Assembly: GCA_026004655.1 (NCBI GenBank)
Contig: BPJO01000010.1
Coordinates: 62,001 to 126,000, forward strand
Source: Phycisphaerae bacterium
GTDB lineage: Bacteria; Planctomycetota; Phycisphaerae; Tepidisphaerales; Tepidisphaeraceae
Direction: 5' to 3'
DNA: 64,000 nucleotides
Translations under genes and position numbers: made by a program
Notes under the pieces: model-generated
Databases searched by the model: none
The model's input: only the letters and a program-made list of their open reading frames with translations
What the model was told of the DNA's origin: nothing
Shown here: one piece after another, positions 55,107 to 63,715 of the stretch
How positions within the stretch are numbered: the stretch's first letter is position 1
Layout of the letters: every line of letters starts with the position of its first letter

Positions 55107-56459
55107 CTAAAACTCTCCACCGGGAGGTCCTCCCGGGTAATAGCCACCCGGGTATCCGCCTCCTTCACCGGGTGGAGGCGCGATTACTCCTCGAATAATA
55201 TCTTCGGGCATATATTGTTTGAGTATTTCTCGGAGAAACAGATAACTGCCTTTGATTCTTAGCTGGACAACCGGTGTATTTCCGTACAGATAACCTTGAA
55301 CGGCGTCCAAAGATGCGTCGACCGACTGAATGTCGATATTAGCGAAAATAAAGTATCGATTTCGATTCAGGCTAGTGAGGATCTGTGAGACTTCGGTGGC
55401 GTCCACGATCATAGTGACGTCAAAATCGACCGGATCATAGAACTCGTTGGATGCGTGTCCGAATGGACGGGTGGTGTAATCCGGCGTGATCTTGGTCAGG
55501 GGGTTAGATGGCAAAACGGGGGTTCCAGTATCTCCAGTAGGGCGGGGAACTGGAGCAAACTTGTGAGTTATTTGAACTTTCAACAGACGTTTGATCGGTG
55601 AACCCAATACCCCGGGCGCCGGTTTCGGATCCTGTTGGTGGGCAATTTGATTGGTTTCACGAATCGCAAAACAAAGTTGCTCCTGAACCCATAGTGTCAA
55701 CTGGGCCAGGAAGATATCGTTGACGCTTGGAACGGTTGTCCCAGAAATTTTGGGATTAATTTCAAAAACGGTTAACGGATCGGCGTACATAAGGTGCTTA
55801 CGGGCCAATTCGGTACGGTATTCGTTTGCGACGTCCGCAATTGCCCGAGCGACCAACGCTCTGACTTCCTCCTGGTTGACCACCTGCCCTCCCTGAATGA
55901 TCGTACGCTCGGCGGTGATTTGAGCGGCACGCTCATCCTGTCGTTGTTTAATGTCCGTTTCGGATGGGGGAACCGTAGAGTCAAGGACTTGTTTGAAAAG
56001 AGAGCTGGAATCATCCAGCTGACCGTTCGGCAGATAGTAGATGCCAAACCGTTTCTGGTATTGGTCGATGAAGGCACGGCCGGTCGCCGGGCTGCTGATA
56101 GCCGGAAGTGTCCCCGGAACTAGAGGCTGGATCTGCTTGTCTTGGTCTTCGATTACGAAACGAAGAAATCGCTCGGCACTGGCTTTCCACCCTTCAGTCA
56201 TTTCCTCGCCCTTGGCAATAAGGGAAGCGGTCGGGAATTGTTCCAATGGCTGTTTATCTTCTTCTCGGGGACTTAAAGAAGGCCAGTGCCGCTGGGTACG
56301 AGTCAGATTCTGAAGGTCGGTTCCGACTTTCCATCCTTGCTGAACATCCGCACGAAGGGATTCAAACATTCCTCCTAACGGGAAAAACAGAAGAATGATG
56401 CACAGGATCGCGACGACACCGAAAATAATACTAAGGATATTTTTTTTGATTAAACCCAT
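55107..56459 (-). CDS. PilO/Amuc_1100-like bitopic protein
   Basis: A 450-residue protein with a transmembrane helix at about 9-30 and a periplasmic part. A helical segment leads to two related alpha/beta modules; the later one contains FDVTMIVDATEVSQILTSLNRNRYF, like the ferredoxin-like domains of PilO and of Amuc_1100 of Akkermansia. The C-terminus is Gly/Pro/Tyr-rich (GGGYPGGYYPGGPPGG). It follows the PilM gene by 15 bases and should form a complex with it. Function is inferred from topology and place. Confidence 0.6.
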   Translation of the reverse strand: MGLIKKNILSIIFGVVAILCIILLFFPLGGMFESLRADVQQGWKVGTDLQNLTRTQRHWPSLSPREEDKQPLEQFPTASLIAKGEEMTEGWKASAERFLRFVIEDQDKQIQPLVPGTLPAISSPATGRAFIDQYQKRFGIYYLPNGQLDDSSSLFKQVLDSTVPPSETDIKQRQDERAAQITAERTIIQGGQVVNQEEVRALVARAIADVANEYRTELARKHLMYADPLTVFEINPKISGTTVPSVNDIFLAQLTLWVQEQLCFAIRETNQIAHQQDPKPAPGVLGSPIKRLLKVQITHKFAPVPRPTGDTGTPVLPSNPLTKITPDYTTRPFGHASNEFYDPVDFDVTMIVDATEVSQILTSLNRNRYFIFANIDIQSVDASLDAVQGYLYGNTPVVQLRIKGSYLFLREILKQYMPEDIIRGVIAPPPGEGGGYPGGYYPGGPPGGEF

Positions 56460-56474
56460 GGTGAAGTTCCTTGG

Positions 56475-58688
56475 TCACTCCTGCACGGAAGAAACGGATT
56501 CATCAGGACTTGGCGGAGGAGTTTTCTGATAGGGTTCGGGGTCGATTTCGACAGCGACGGCGAGCGTAAACTCCCAGTCTCCTAAAAGGCTTTCTTCGGT
56601 CAGACGATCTTTAAACGCCGGATCATCAGCCGAGGACAGATTAGGATTGCCACTTACAGGACTACCACCACGAGGGATACCGGTTCCCCATCCTCCGGGA
56701 CTAGGTGGTCCACCGAACTCAAATCCGTCCTCGGGAGGTATACCGAACGGTCGTCCACCTCCGAAACCCCCGAACGAACCCGGTTGAGGGGTAAACGGTT
56801 GTTGACCCGCATCAACCGTAATACCTCGAGCTTTTTGGGAAGCTTCATATTCGGCCTTGAGTCGTGCTAGACGAAGAGGGTTTCGACCAATCCGGTCACT
56901 GCTTATATACCTTACTTGCCGCACGGCGTACTTGAGATTTGGACGTTCTGCTGACGGGGCAATCGACATTAAAGCCTTTTGGACCTCATCCTCAACAAAT
57001 TTCGGAGCATCACGCAAAGGACAGGTAAAACGCATCAGAATCACAAACCCTCTTCCTTTTCCCGAAGGATCGACCGTCGGAGCAGTGCCCTCGGGTGAAG
57101 GGGGAGTGACTGGGAAACCAACTCCCGGACCTCCGGAACCGCCCGTGGCAGACAGGCCTTCACCGAGTTTGAAATCACGCATTTTCAGGTGAGTCATCAA
57201 TAACGGGTCATAAAAGGAAGTGATTTCGTCAATCTGAATGATTCGACGCTGGTCGCGAGGAATACGTTTGATGGCTTGGATGTCAGACGTATTCATTGCC
57301 TGCTGAAGTTCCGGTTGCATGGCTGGCAATTTATTGATCATCTCGGTTAGAAGATCGCGCCAGAAATACTTGCCTTCTGTCAGCATCTGCAGATTAGCGA
57401 CAATCGTCCGCTCGTTTTCACCAAAACTTTGCAATTCGTTCCATTTGCTCGAAAGGTTTGAAGCTTGTTGAAGAACGGACTTGTTGGCGTTGCGAGTGGC
57501 TTCAAGGTTGGATCGTTGCATGTCCTCGATGAAGTATCGGGCGCCGACGATCGTGACACCTCCGACAAAAAGCGCAGCCGCCAGCCCGAACCATTTGGTT
57601 TTTTCCTGCCACATGCGTTCCCGTTGGATCGCTTTGGGAAGCAGTGACGAGGTAACCGCTGCTTCTCCCATGGCCTGAAGTGCAAGCCCATAAGCCCCGA
57701 CGATGGACAGAAGTTCATCCCCGAAGCTAGCAGCTTGTTTGGGATCGGTCGGCGCTCCAGCAGAGATGGAATCGATCCGCTCGACAGGAAGTTGCAGATT
57801 CTGTTGGAGATATTTTTGTAATCCGGGAAGCTTGAAAGTTCCGCCGAGCGCATACGCTCTCAAAATCTTGGCCTCACGATGGGCCGATGAATAGAACCCG
57901 ATCGATCGTTGAATCTCTGCGACCAGATCGGCAAAAATGGGTCGCATGTGCTGGAAGATTTGACGGGCGTATTTGCTGGTGGCAGCGTTGCGCTTTAGGT
58001 CTTCTGCCTTGACAAAGTTAAGTTTGAAAGCCTTGGCTAGAGCTTCGGTAAAATTGCTGCCACCGATCGGGATAGAACGCATCCAGATACTGTTGTTGTC
58101 AGCGATAATTAAATCAGTGTTGTCAGTCCCGACGTCCACGACCAGCGCCACGCCGTCATTAAATCGCCTGTCATGATGCAGCGCGTTGTAGACGGCTAGC
58201 GGATTCATCTGGACGGTCTGAACATTCAGATCAAAGTCAGTGAAGTATTTGATATGCTGATTGACTAGCTCGCGGCGCATCGCAAAGATGCCGACTTCGA
58301 CCTCGGGGCTGTCTTCCCGTCGGAACAGCTGATACGACCACTCGACTTCATCAAGTGGAAACGGGATTTGCTGGATGGCTTCAAACCGAACAATTTCGGG
58401 AATCTTTTTATCCTCGACGGGGGGAAGTTTGACGAAACGGGCAAAACTGTTCTGACCGGACACCCCGATCGAAACCACACCACCTTTGAATGAATGGCGT
58501 TGCACAAAACTGGCCAGTGCCGTCTGGATCAGGGATTCGCGGTTGTCACCAGCTTGGGAAAGAATCGTCTCGTGTTCGATGAAATCAAAATCATCGATCC
58601 GAATCGACTCTCCGTCGCGAATCAGTTTCACCGCTTTCAAGCCGCGATTACCAATATCAATACCCCAAGCGAATCGTGGGTTGGCCAT
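56475..58688 (-). CDS. pilM: PilM-like protein fused to a PilN-like membrane part
   Basis: A 737-residue protein. Residues 1-350 form the actin-like PilM ATPase: GIDIGNRGLKAVKL at the N-terminus, KLPPVEDKKIPEIVRFEA, and VVDVGTDNTDLII. A transmembrane helix (about 368-388) follows, then a coiled coil and a periplasmic region with the VILMRFTCPLRDA strand, as in PilN, and a Gly/Pro-rich tail. In type IV pili PilM and PilN are separate proteins; here they are one chain. GAGG lies before the ATG. It leads the three-gene unit. Confidence 0.8.
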   Translation of the reverse strand: MANPRFAWGIDIGNRGLKAVKLIRDGESIRIDDFDFIEHETILSQAGDNRESLIQTALASFVQRHSFKGGVVSIGVSGQNSFARFVKLPPVEDKKIPEIVRFEAIQQIPFPLDEVEWSYQLFRREDSPEVEVGIFAMRRELVNQHIKYFTDFDLNVQTVQMNPLAVYNALHHDRRFNDGVALVVDVGTDNTDLIIADNNSIWMRSIPIGGSNFTEALAKAFKLNFVKAEDLKRNAATSKYARQIFQHMRPIFADLVAEIQRSIGFYSSAHREAKILRAYALGGTFKLPGLQKYLQQNLQLPVERIDSISAGAPTDPKQAASFGDELLSIVGAYGLALQAMGEAAVTSSLLPKAIQRERMWQEKTKWFGLAAALFVGGVTIVGARYFIEDMQRSNLEATRNANKSVLQQASNLSSKWNELQSFGENERTIVANLQMLTEGKYFWRDLLTEMINKLPAMQPELQQAMNTSDIQAIKRIPRDQRRIIQIDEITSFYDPLLMTHLKMRDFKLGEGLSATGGSGGPGVGFPVTPPSPEGTAPTVDPSGKGRGFVILMRFTCPLRDAPKFVEDEVQKALMSIAPSAERPNLKYAVRQVRYISSDRIGRNPLRLARLKAEYEASQKARGITVDAGQQPFTPQPGSFGGFGGGRPFGIPPEDGFEFGGPPSPGGWGTGIPRGGSPVSGNPNLSSADDPAFKDRLTEESLLGDWEFTLAVAVEIDPEPYQKTPPPSPDESVSSVQE

Positions 58689-59135
58689 GCTGATACCTCA
58701 GAGGGTGCTATATCTTTCCGCCCGATTGGTCAGGATCAGAACGTATCACGCTCTAAACCCCTATCTCATCCAACCGTTATGCCAAGAACTATAGATTAAC
58801 CGCAAGCGTAGCTACAAGGCAATAATCCTCAGGCTTCATGCACAGAAATAAAATCCCGGAATGTTTCAAATTCGAAACACGGAGGGTTTCTTCAAAAATA
58901 CGTTGGATGATCACCTGAAGTTCGTGGATAAAAGAGATCAAGTGATCACATAATTGTTTCCTGACGTGGTATTCCGTTAGGTTAGAGTAATGCTCACATC
59001 GCTTTTCATCCGGGGCTGGAATATCACAGCATCAGACATAAGTAAAAGTGCGTGTTCATTCTTCCCAATCATCCAACAAGAATCCGGGAGCACTTAACAG
59101 ACAGGTTCAGGTTATGAGAAAAATTTTTTTAAAGG

Positions 59136-59164
59136 TTGACATTTTTAAACCCGATCAATATCCT
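59136..59164 (+). promoter_or_regulatory. Strong promoter upstream of recA
   Basis: Perfect TTGACA (59136-59141), 17-base spacer, TATCCT (59159-59164). It could drive a short transcript ending at the hairpin near 59340 or read on into recA, 412 bases downstream. Confidence 0.6.
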
Positions 59165-59273
59165 AACAGGAGAATGAACAAATTCCGAACCCAGACGGTG
59201 GTGACTTTCGTCCAGTTCGGTCGCAGCGGGTCGCGTGGCTCGTCTGCAAGTTCAAGTCACGAAAGGATTTAGA

Positions 59274-59324
59274 TGAAAGAAATCTTTTCAGTCGACGCAG
59301 CAGGTGGTCTAAAAGGGTTTTAAA
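59274..59324 (+). CDS. Possible 16-codon leader peptide
   Basis: ATG with AAAGGA five bases upstream, 16 codons (MKEIFSVDAAGGLKGF) and TAA. The stop lies inside the left arm of an AT-rich hairpin (59316-59323 with 59329-59336), the arrangement expected for a leader peptide that affects a downstream hairpin. Evidence is position and ribosome site only. Confidence 0.25.
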
Positions 59325-59575
59325 AACATTAAAACCTTGTTAAGCCATGGTGGCTTGGCTCTTATTCCTTTCTGAACTTCAACGAATTGGAAGTCGAAAG
59401 GGTTAGTCCCGTTCGATATTCAAGCCGTTGACCGGCTAGTAATCGTTCATTTTCACTTTCGAATGTGACAACGAAACTCAAGACCATCCCAGGCAAGCAT
59501 CGACGAGGAAAAGAAAAGTTCATCACTCCCGCCCGGCTGACCAAGATACCCGGGTGCCAATAAAAGGAGGCCAAC

Positions 59576-60745
59576 GTGGCCAAATCATCTTCTGAAAAGA
59601 CCGATACCAAAACGGTCGATCCCAAATCCTCTGTATCATCGACATCGGCTGTACTTCCCATCGCATCTTCCAAAACGGAGTCGAAAATAGACACCAAACC
59701 CGTGATGAAGGATATTCCAGCGCGTCCGTCAGATTCCGCCCGGGATCGTGCGTTATCGTTGGCCGTTCAACAAATCGAAAAGCAGTTCGGCAAAGGAGCT
59801 GTCATGAAGCTCGATGGTGAAAAACCGGCTTCGATTGACGGCATCCCGACCGGTTCTCTTTCGTTGGACATTGCGTTGGGAGGATACGGAATTCCACGGG
59901 GAAGAATCATCGAAGTATTTGGTCCGGAATCTTCCGGTAAAACGACATTGACCCTCCACGTCATTGCCAATTGCCAGAAAAGTGGGGGGGTGGCTGCCTT
60001 TATTGACGCCGAGCACGCACTGGATCCTGCCTGGGCTAAACGACTGGGAGTTCGTTTGGATGACTTGCTGGTCAGTCAGCCTGATACCGGAGAACAGGCC
60101 TTGGAAATTTGCGAGCTTCTGGTCCGGTCCAACGCCGTGGATGTGATCGTTGTGGACTCCGTCGCTGCTTTGATCCCCCGGGCGGAAATCGAAGGAGAAA
60201 TGGGCGATTCCGTCGTCGGATTACAGGCCCGATTGATGAGCCAAGCCATGCGAAAGCTCACCGGTGCCATTTCAAAAAGCAAATGCACCGTCATTTTCAT
60301 CAACCAGATCCGTGAAAAGATCGGTGTAATGTTTGGAAACCCCGAAACTACTCCCGGTGGACGCGCCCTAAAGTTTTATGCGTCCGTTCGAATCGACGTT
60401 CGGCGTACCCAGACGCTCAAAGACGGCGAAACTTCCATCGGTGCGCGAACCCGTGCCCGGGTCGTGAAAAACAAAGTCGCACCCCCTTTCCGTGAAGGAG
60501 AGTTTGATATCATGTTCGACCGCGGAATCAGCTACGAAGGCGACCTAGTCGATCTGGGGGTGGCTGCCAATGTCATCGAGAAAAGCGGCGCCTGGTTCAA
60601 CTATGGTTCCGTCCGACTCGGTCAAGGCCGCGAAAATGCCAAACAATTCCTCATGGATAACAAAGAACTAGCCGCGGAAATTCATCAAAAAATTCTCAGC
60701 ACCAAACTGTCCCAACCCATAACGACCGATGTCAACCCCGAATAA
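59576..60745 (+). CDS. recA: Recombinase RecA with N-terminal extension
   Basis: ATP-dependent strand-exchange protein of 389 residues. The core begins at about residue 60 ([18 protein letters not shown]), with Walker [11 protein letters not shown], Walker [13 protein letters not shown], and the loop residues [20 protein letters not shown]. In front lies a 55-residue Ser/Thr/Lys-rich, probably disordered segment absent in Escherichia coli RecA. The GTG start has a perfect AGGAGG, so the extension is likely translated. The C-terminus is short and not very acidic. Confidence 0.95.
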   Translation: MAKSSSEKTDTKTVDPKSSVSSTSAVLPIASSKTESKIDTKPVMKDIPARPSDSARDRALSLAVQQIEKQFGKGAVMKLDGEKPASIDGIPTGSLSLDIALGGYGIPRGRIIEVFGPESSGKTTLTLHVIANCQKSGGVAAFIDAEHALDPAWAKRLGVRLDDLLVSQPDTGEQALEICELLVRSNAVDVIVVDSVAALIPRAEIEGEMGDSVVGLQARLMSQAMRKLTGAISKSKCTVIFINQIREKIGVMFGNPETTPGGRALKFYASVRIDVRRTQTLKDGETSIGARTRARVVKNKVAPPFREGEFDIMFDRGISYEGDLVDLGVAANVIEKSGAWFNYGSVRLGQGRENAKQFLMDNKELAAEIHQKILSTKLSQPITTDVNPE

Positions 60746-60759
60746 AAATCATTCTGAAA

Positions 60760-60805
60760 AACCATGATGTCGGTCTCTTACCTATTAAAGGCCGACATCA
60801 TGGTT
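60760..60805. terminator. Perfect 14-bp inverted repeat after recA
   Basis: AACCATGATGTCGG (60760-60773) and its exact complement (60792-60805), with an 18-base loop, 15 bases after the recA stop. The plus-strand side lacks a T-run, while the minus side has TTTTTC, so its use as a plus-strand terminator is likely but not clean. Confidence 0.55.
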
Positions 60806-60949
60806 GAGTCGTGTTTGTGAACCCTGGAGTCATAACGCTTTAAACAGAGATTGAGTCGTTGGATCGAATATTCGACAAGATTATTTCTGCAATCATTCTG
60901 TGAAAAAGTGGAACTGTTCTCATTAGTTATTTCCGAAGAGAATCAGACC

Positions 60950-61702
60950 ATGATCGAGATCGAATACCGAAGAGTTGCCGACCAATCCTTGCGGCTGGAT
61001 ATTCATGGTTCTAATCCCGGAAAAATCAAGCCGATCGTTTTTTATGTGCACGGTGGAGGATGGTGTAGCGGGACACGCAAAGACGAACAATGGCTCTTTG
61101 ATGAACTGGTCCGATCGGGTTTTGTAATCGTTTCTGTCAGTTATCGATTAGCACCCCAGCACCGCTGGCCGGCCTGTCTGGAGGATGTCTCTTATGCCTC
61201 TCAGTGGTGTCAGGATCATATCGAGAAGTACGGCGCCGACCCTTCCCGAATGATCACGATGGGATACTCAGCGGGGGGACATCTGGCTCTTTTGAATATG
61301 CTGACATCCCCGAATGTTCGTTTCCGTGCCGGTATCGGGCTTGCCGCGCCGGTCGATAAAGTCCTTGATATACTGCGTCGGGGCGGACAGCTGAGTGAAT
61401 CGATCAAAAATCTTTTCGGAGTCGATAAGGTTGATGCCGAGATCGCCAACCACCTGTGGGACATCTCGCCTATCAATCATCTTCGTCCCGGTCATCCTCC
61501 GATACTCATGGTCGGATGCACGGAGGATTCGTCGGTTCCGTATATCCAGGCGGTTCATTTTCAGAAACGTGCGCATGACATCGGTCTATCATGCGACTTA
61601 ATGTCAATTCCTCGAGCCGGTCACCGGATCACCACCTGGTCGGATTTTCATCCTTCCTGGATGACCGAGTTGACGAATTGGATACACCATCATGCTGAGT
61701 AA
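60950..61702 (+). CDS. Alpha/beta-hydrolase, HSL/BD-FAE-like esterase
   Basis: A 250-residue cytosolic hydrolase. The oxyanion block is VHGGGWCSG (about 29-37), followed by SVSYRLAPQHRWPA and the nucleophile elbow GYSAGG (about 106-111). The acid is in GCTEDSSVP and the His in GHRITTW, so the triad is complete. Members cleave esters, including acetyl or feruloyl groups on plant sugars; the substrate is not known. The ATG at 60950 is chosen because the codons from 60851 do not match the family. Confidence 0.82.
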   Translation: MIEIEYRRVADQSLRLDIHGSNPGKIKPIVFYVHGGGWCSGTRKDEQWLFDELVRSGFVIVSVSYRLAPQHRWPACLEDVSYASQWCQDHIEKYGADPSRMITMGYSAGGHLALLNMLTSPNVRFRAGIGLAAPVDKVLDILRRGGQLSESIKNLFGVDKVDAEIANHLWDISPINHLRPGHPPILMVGCTEDSSVPYIQAVHFQKRAHDIGLSCDLMSIPRAGHRITTWSDFHPSWMTELTNWIHHHAE

Positions 61703-61739
61703 AAATAGATCCTGACGACGCTGAATGATCCGTGGCAAA

Positions 61740-62671
61740 TTAAAACCATCCTTGTCGTTTGAAAATTAGCAGCATGGTCAGAACAATTCCCAGCATCGCT
61801 GCAACGCCCACCCAAAAAAGCGTACATCGAATGAAGGCCTGGAATATCGTCAAAGTTCATTCCAAAGAAACTTGTAATGACCGTCATTGGTCGTGCGATT
61901 ACACTCACGACTGTCAACGTTTTCATGATTTGGTTTGTCCGATGCTAACCGATGACAGATAAATGTCCCGGACACTTTGAACCAGATATCGGTAGATCTC
62001 AATGGTTTCCACAGCCCGGATCAAGTGATCCTGAACGTCGCGAAGATAAACCCTCGCCTGTTCTCGAATGAAAAGGACATCGCCTCGGGTCAACTGGGCG
62101 ATGATTTCACGCTGCGGACCGATGATTCTGCGGAGATTCAGTAATTCGCGTTTTTTCGCTTACTTTGCGTAGCAGCTCCTGGTGGGGGGCGATCGCGTCT
62201 TCTTCCGTTTCGTCGATCTGGTCCTGCATCCAGTCAAAGATCAGAAGGTAATGATCGACGAGGTGATCCAAAATGTAATGAAGCAACATGTCCACTCCAT
62301 TATCACGGATGTGAGCCGGGTTTGCATCAATTTTGGCGCGAGCGTCCTAAACGGATGCCATGACTTCTTCATGGATGGTGACCAGATATCGTTCCGACAA
62401 AATGATATCCCGTTTCTTGGTTCTGAGATTTTCCCCGAAGGTGGAAAGATCCGGTCCGTGGATCACCAGGTAGTAATACCCGGAACAGCAGATATCTCCG
62501 ATATGATTGTAACTTTACGATTTCCGGCATCTGGTAGTACTGGATGGTGTCTTCAATAGCCAACGGGTGGAATCCAAAAACATCATCCATAATCGCCAGT
62601 TCGTCGTCATCCAGGCGATCGAGGTCTACTCAAAAGACGGATTGAGGGTCGCGCAACGCACTCAGCAACAT
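61740..62671 (-). pseudogene. corA: Decayed corA magnesium/cobalt transporter
   Basis: Read in pieces, this is a CorA. The N-terminal part, with VDLDRLDDDELAIMDDVFGFHPLAIED, is interrupted by TGA where Trp is expected (62630 region). The frame shifts after PEIVK; the second piece (YLVIHGPDLSTFGENL to ELL) holds an in-frame TAG before DARAKIDANPAHIRDNGVDMLL. It shifts again to RELLNLRRIIGPQREII and again to MKTLTVVSVIARPMTVITSFFGMNF, which has the GMN signature. A last shift leads to the final helix ending KRQGWF. At least two nonsense codons and four shifts are present, so it is a true pseudogene. Confidence 0.85.
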
Positions 62672-62710
62672 GGTTTGGTCAGTATTGGTCAAAATTGAAC
62701 TTACACGTTG

Positions 62711-62716
62711 ATTATA
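62711..62716 (-). promoter_or_regulatory. -10 box of the former corA
   Basis: A perfect TATAAT on minus, 40 bases before the first recognisable corA ATG. No clear -35 is seen. Confidence 0.35.
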
Positions 62717-62871
62717 AGATGAGGATGAACGAGTCCGAATCAGGTGTAAATATGAGTTGATATGTGTTGTTGGTCGATAGAAATCATCGAAACAATTTAT
62801 AACCAATGCGCCGGGATGTGGGGTGTTGTCGAGGCTTGATGCGGAACCACAAGTCTCATCGGGCGTGAGAT

Positions 62872-63687
62872 TCAGAGAGTGACTTTGACGTTCTTGAGCT
62901 TCTCATTTACCGACGCGATGTCCGACCGACTGGACAAATCCAAAACCGGGGCCGAGATCTTATGAACAGTGAACTTTTCTTTGAGCACATCAATACAGTA
63001 TTGGGCTGCGTCGGTGATTTCATATTCACCCCTGGGGCTGGGTTGGATCGAGGCACAGGCTTTGAAAATATTCGGAGTAAAGACCCAGCAGTTCATGCTT
63101 ACATACACATCATTCCCCATACTCATAAGGGTTTGTTCGTCAGGTTTTTCAATAATTTGTTTCATAGATCCGTCCGGATTGATACGTACGACGCTGAACT
63201 TACTGATACGTTCAGCCGCAATATTGCTACCCCGGAGCATCGCATTTTTCTCAAAAACCGCGATCGCAGGCGCGGAGGTCTGATAAAGGGCTGCAAGGGC
63301 TTCGGAAGGGTAAAAGTTGTCCGAGTTGATCATCAGAAACGACTCACCATCAACAAAGGTTTCGGCAGGACGTACCGCGTCTGCTGTGCCCAAGGGTTTT
63401 TCCTGGATCGCGAACTGTATTTCCAGAAAACGAGTCTTCAATGTCTGACCGTAGTATTGGCGGATTTCGGTGTGTTCGGGTCCGATGACAAGGCAGACCT
63501 GTCGGAATCCGGCATCGGCAAGTCCGGAAAGTACAAAGTCAAGGAACGGTCTTCCGAGGGTGGGAATCATGGCCTTAACACCGGTCGATGCGATTTTGGC
63601 TGTTTTTTCATCGAGCTGCGTGCCTTGTTCTTGTTTTCGCATGCGTGTTCCGAGTCCGCGTGCGAGGATAACTGCCTTTCGAATCAC
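62872..63687 (-). CDS. Sugar nucleotidyltransferase
   Basis: A 271-residue Rossmann-like NTP transferase that would join a sugar-1-phosphate with a nucleotide. The N-terminal ILARGLGTRM (normally AGGxGTRL) carries an Arg in place of the usual Gly; then KAMIPTLGRPFLDFVL, EKPLGTADAV, MINSDNFYP and the EKP (IEKPDE) loops. RmlA-, GalU- and HddC-like enzymes fit; the exact sugar is open. The GTG at 63687 is preferred over the TTG at 63702 because GGAGG lies eight bases before it. Confidence 0.82.
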   Translation of the reverse strand: MIRKAVILARGLGTRMRKQEQGTQLDEKTAKIASTGVKAMIPTLGRPFLDFVLSGLADAGFRQVCLVIGPEHTEIRQYYGQTLKTRFLEIQFAIQEKPLGTADAVRPAETFVDGESFLMINSDNFYPSEALAALYQTSAPAIAVFEKNAMLRGSNIAAERISKFSVVRINPDGSMKQIIEKPDEQTLMSMGNDVYVSMNCWVFTPNIFKACASIQPSPRGEYEITDAAQYCIDVLKEKFTVHKISAPVLDLSSRSDIASVNEKLKNVKVTL

Positions 63688-63715
63688 AGTTTTTTCCTCC
63701 AAAATGAAGCGTTGG

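Larger units (their letters stand above)
58689..59575. other. Long intergenic stretch between pilM and recA
   Basis: 887 bases without a supported gene. Seen in it: a GTTTC-AAATTC-GAAAC hairpin near 58865-58880, a consensus promoter at 59136-59164, two tiny reading frames (59174-59272 and 59274-59324) and an AT-rich hairpin at 59316-59336. The last 235 bases before recA hold a TTGACC element without a clear -10. No LexA-type box was recognised. Confidence 0.4.

Noticed and set aside
59048..59272. Small gene upstream of recA (74 codons, or 32 from the ATG at 59174)
   Set aside because: The promoter lies inside the longer reading and AGGAG is too close to the ATG at 59174; the sequence has no protein-like pattern.
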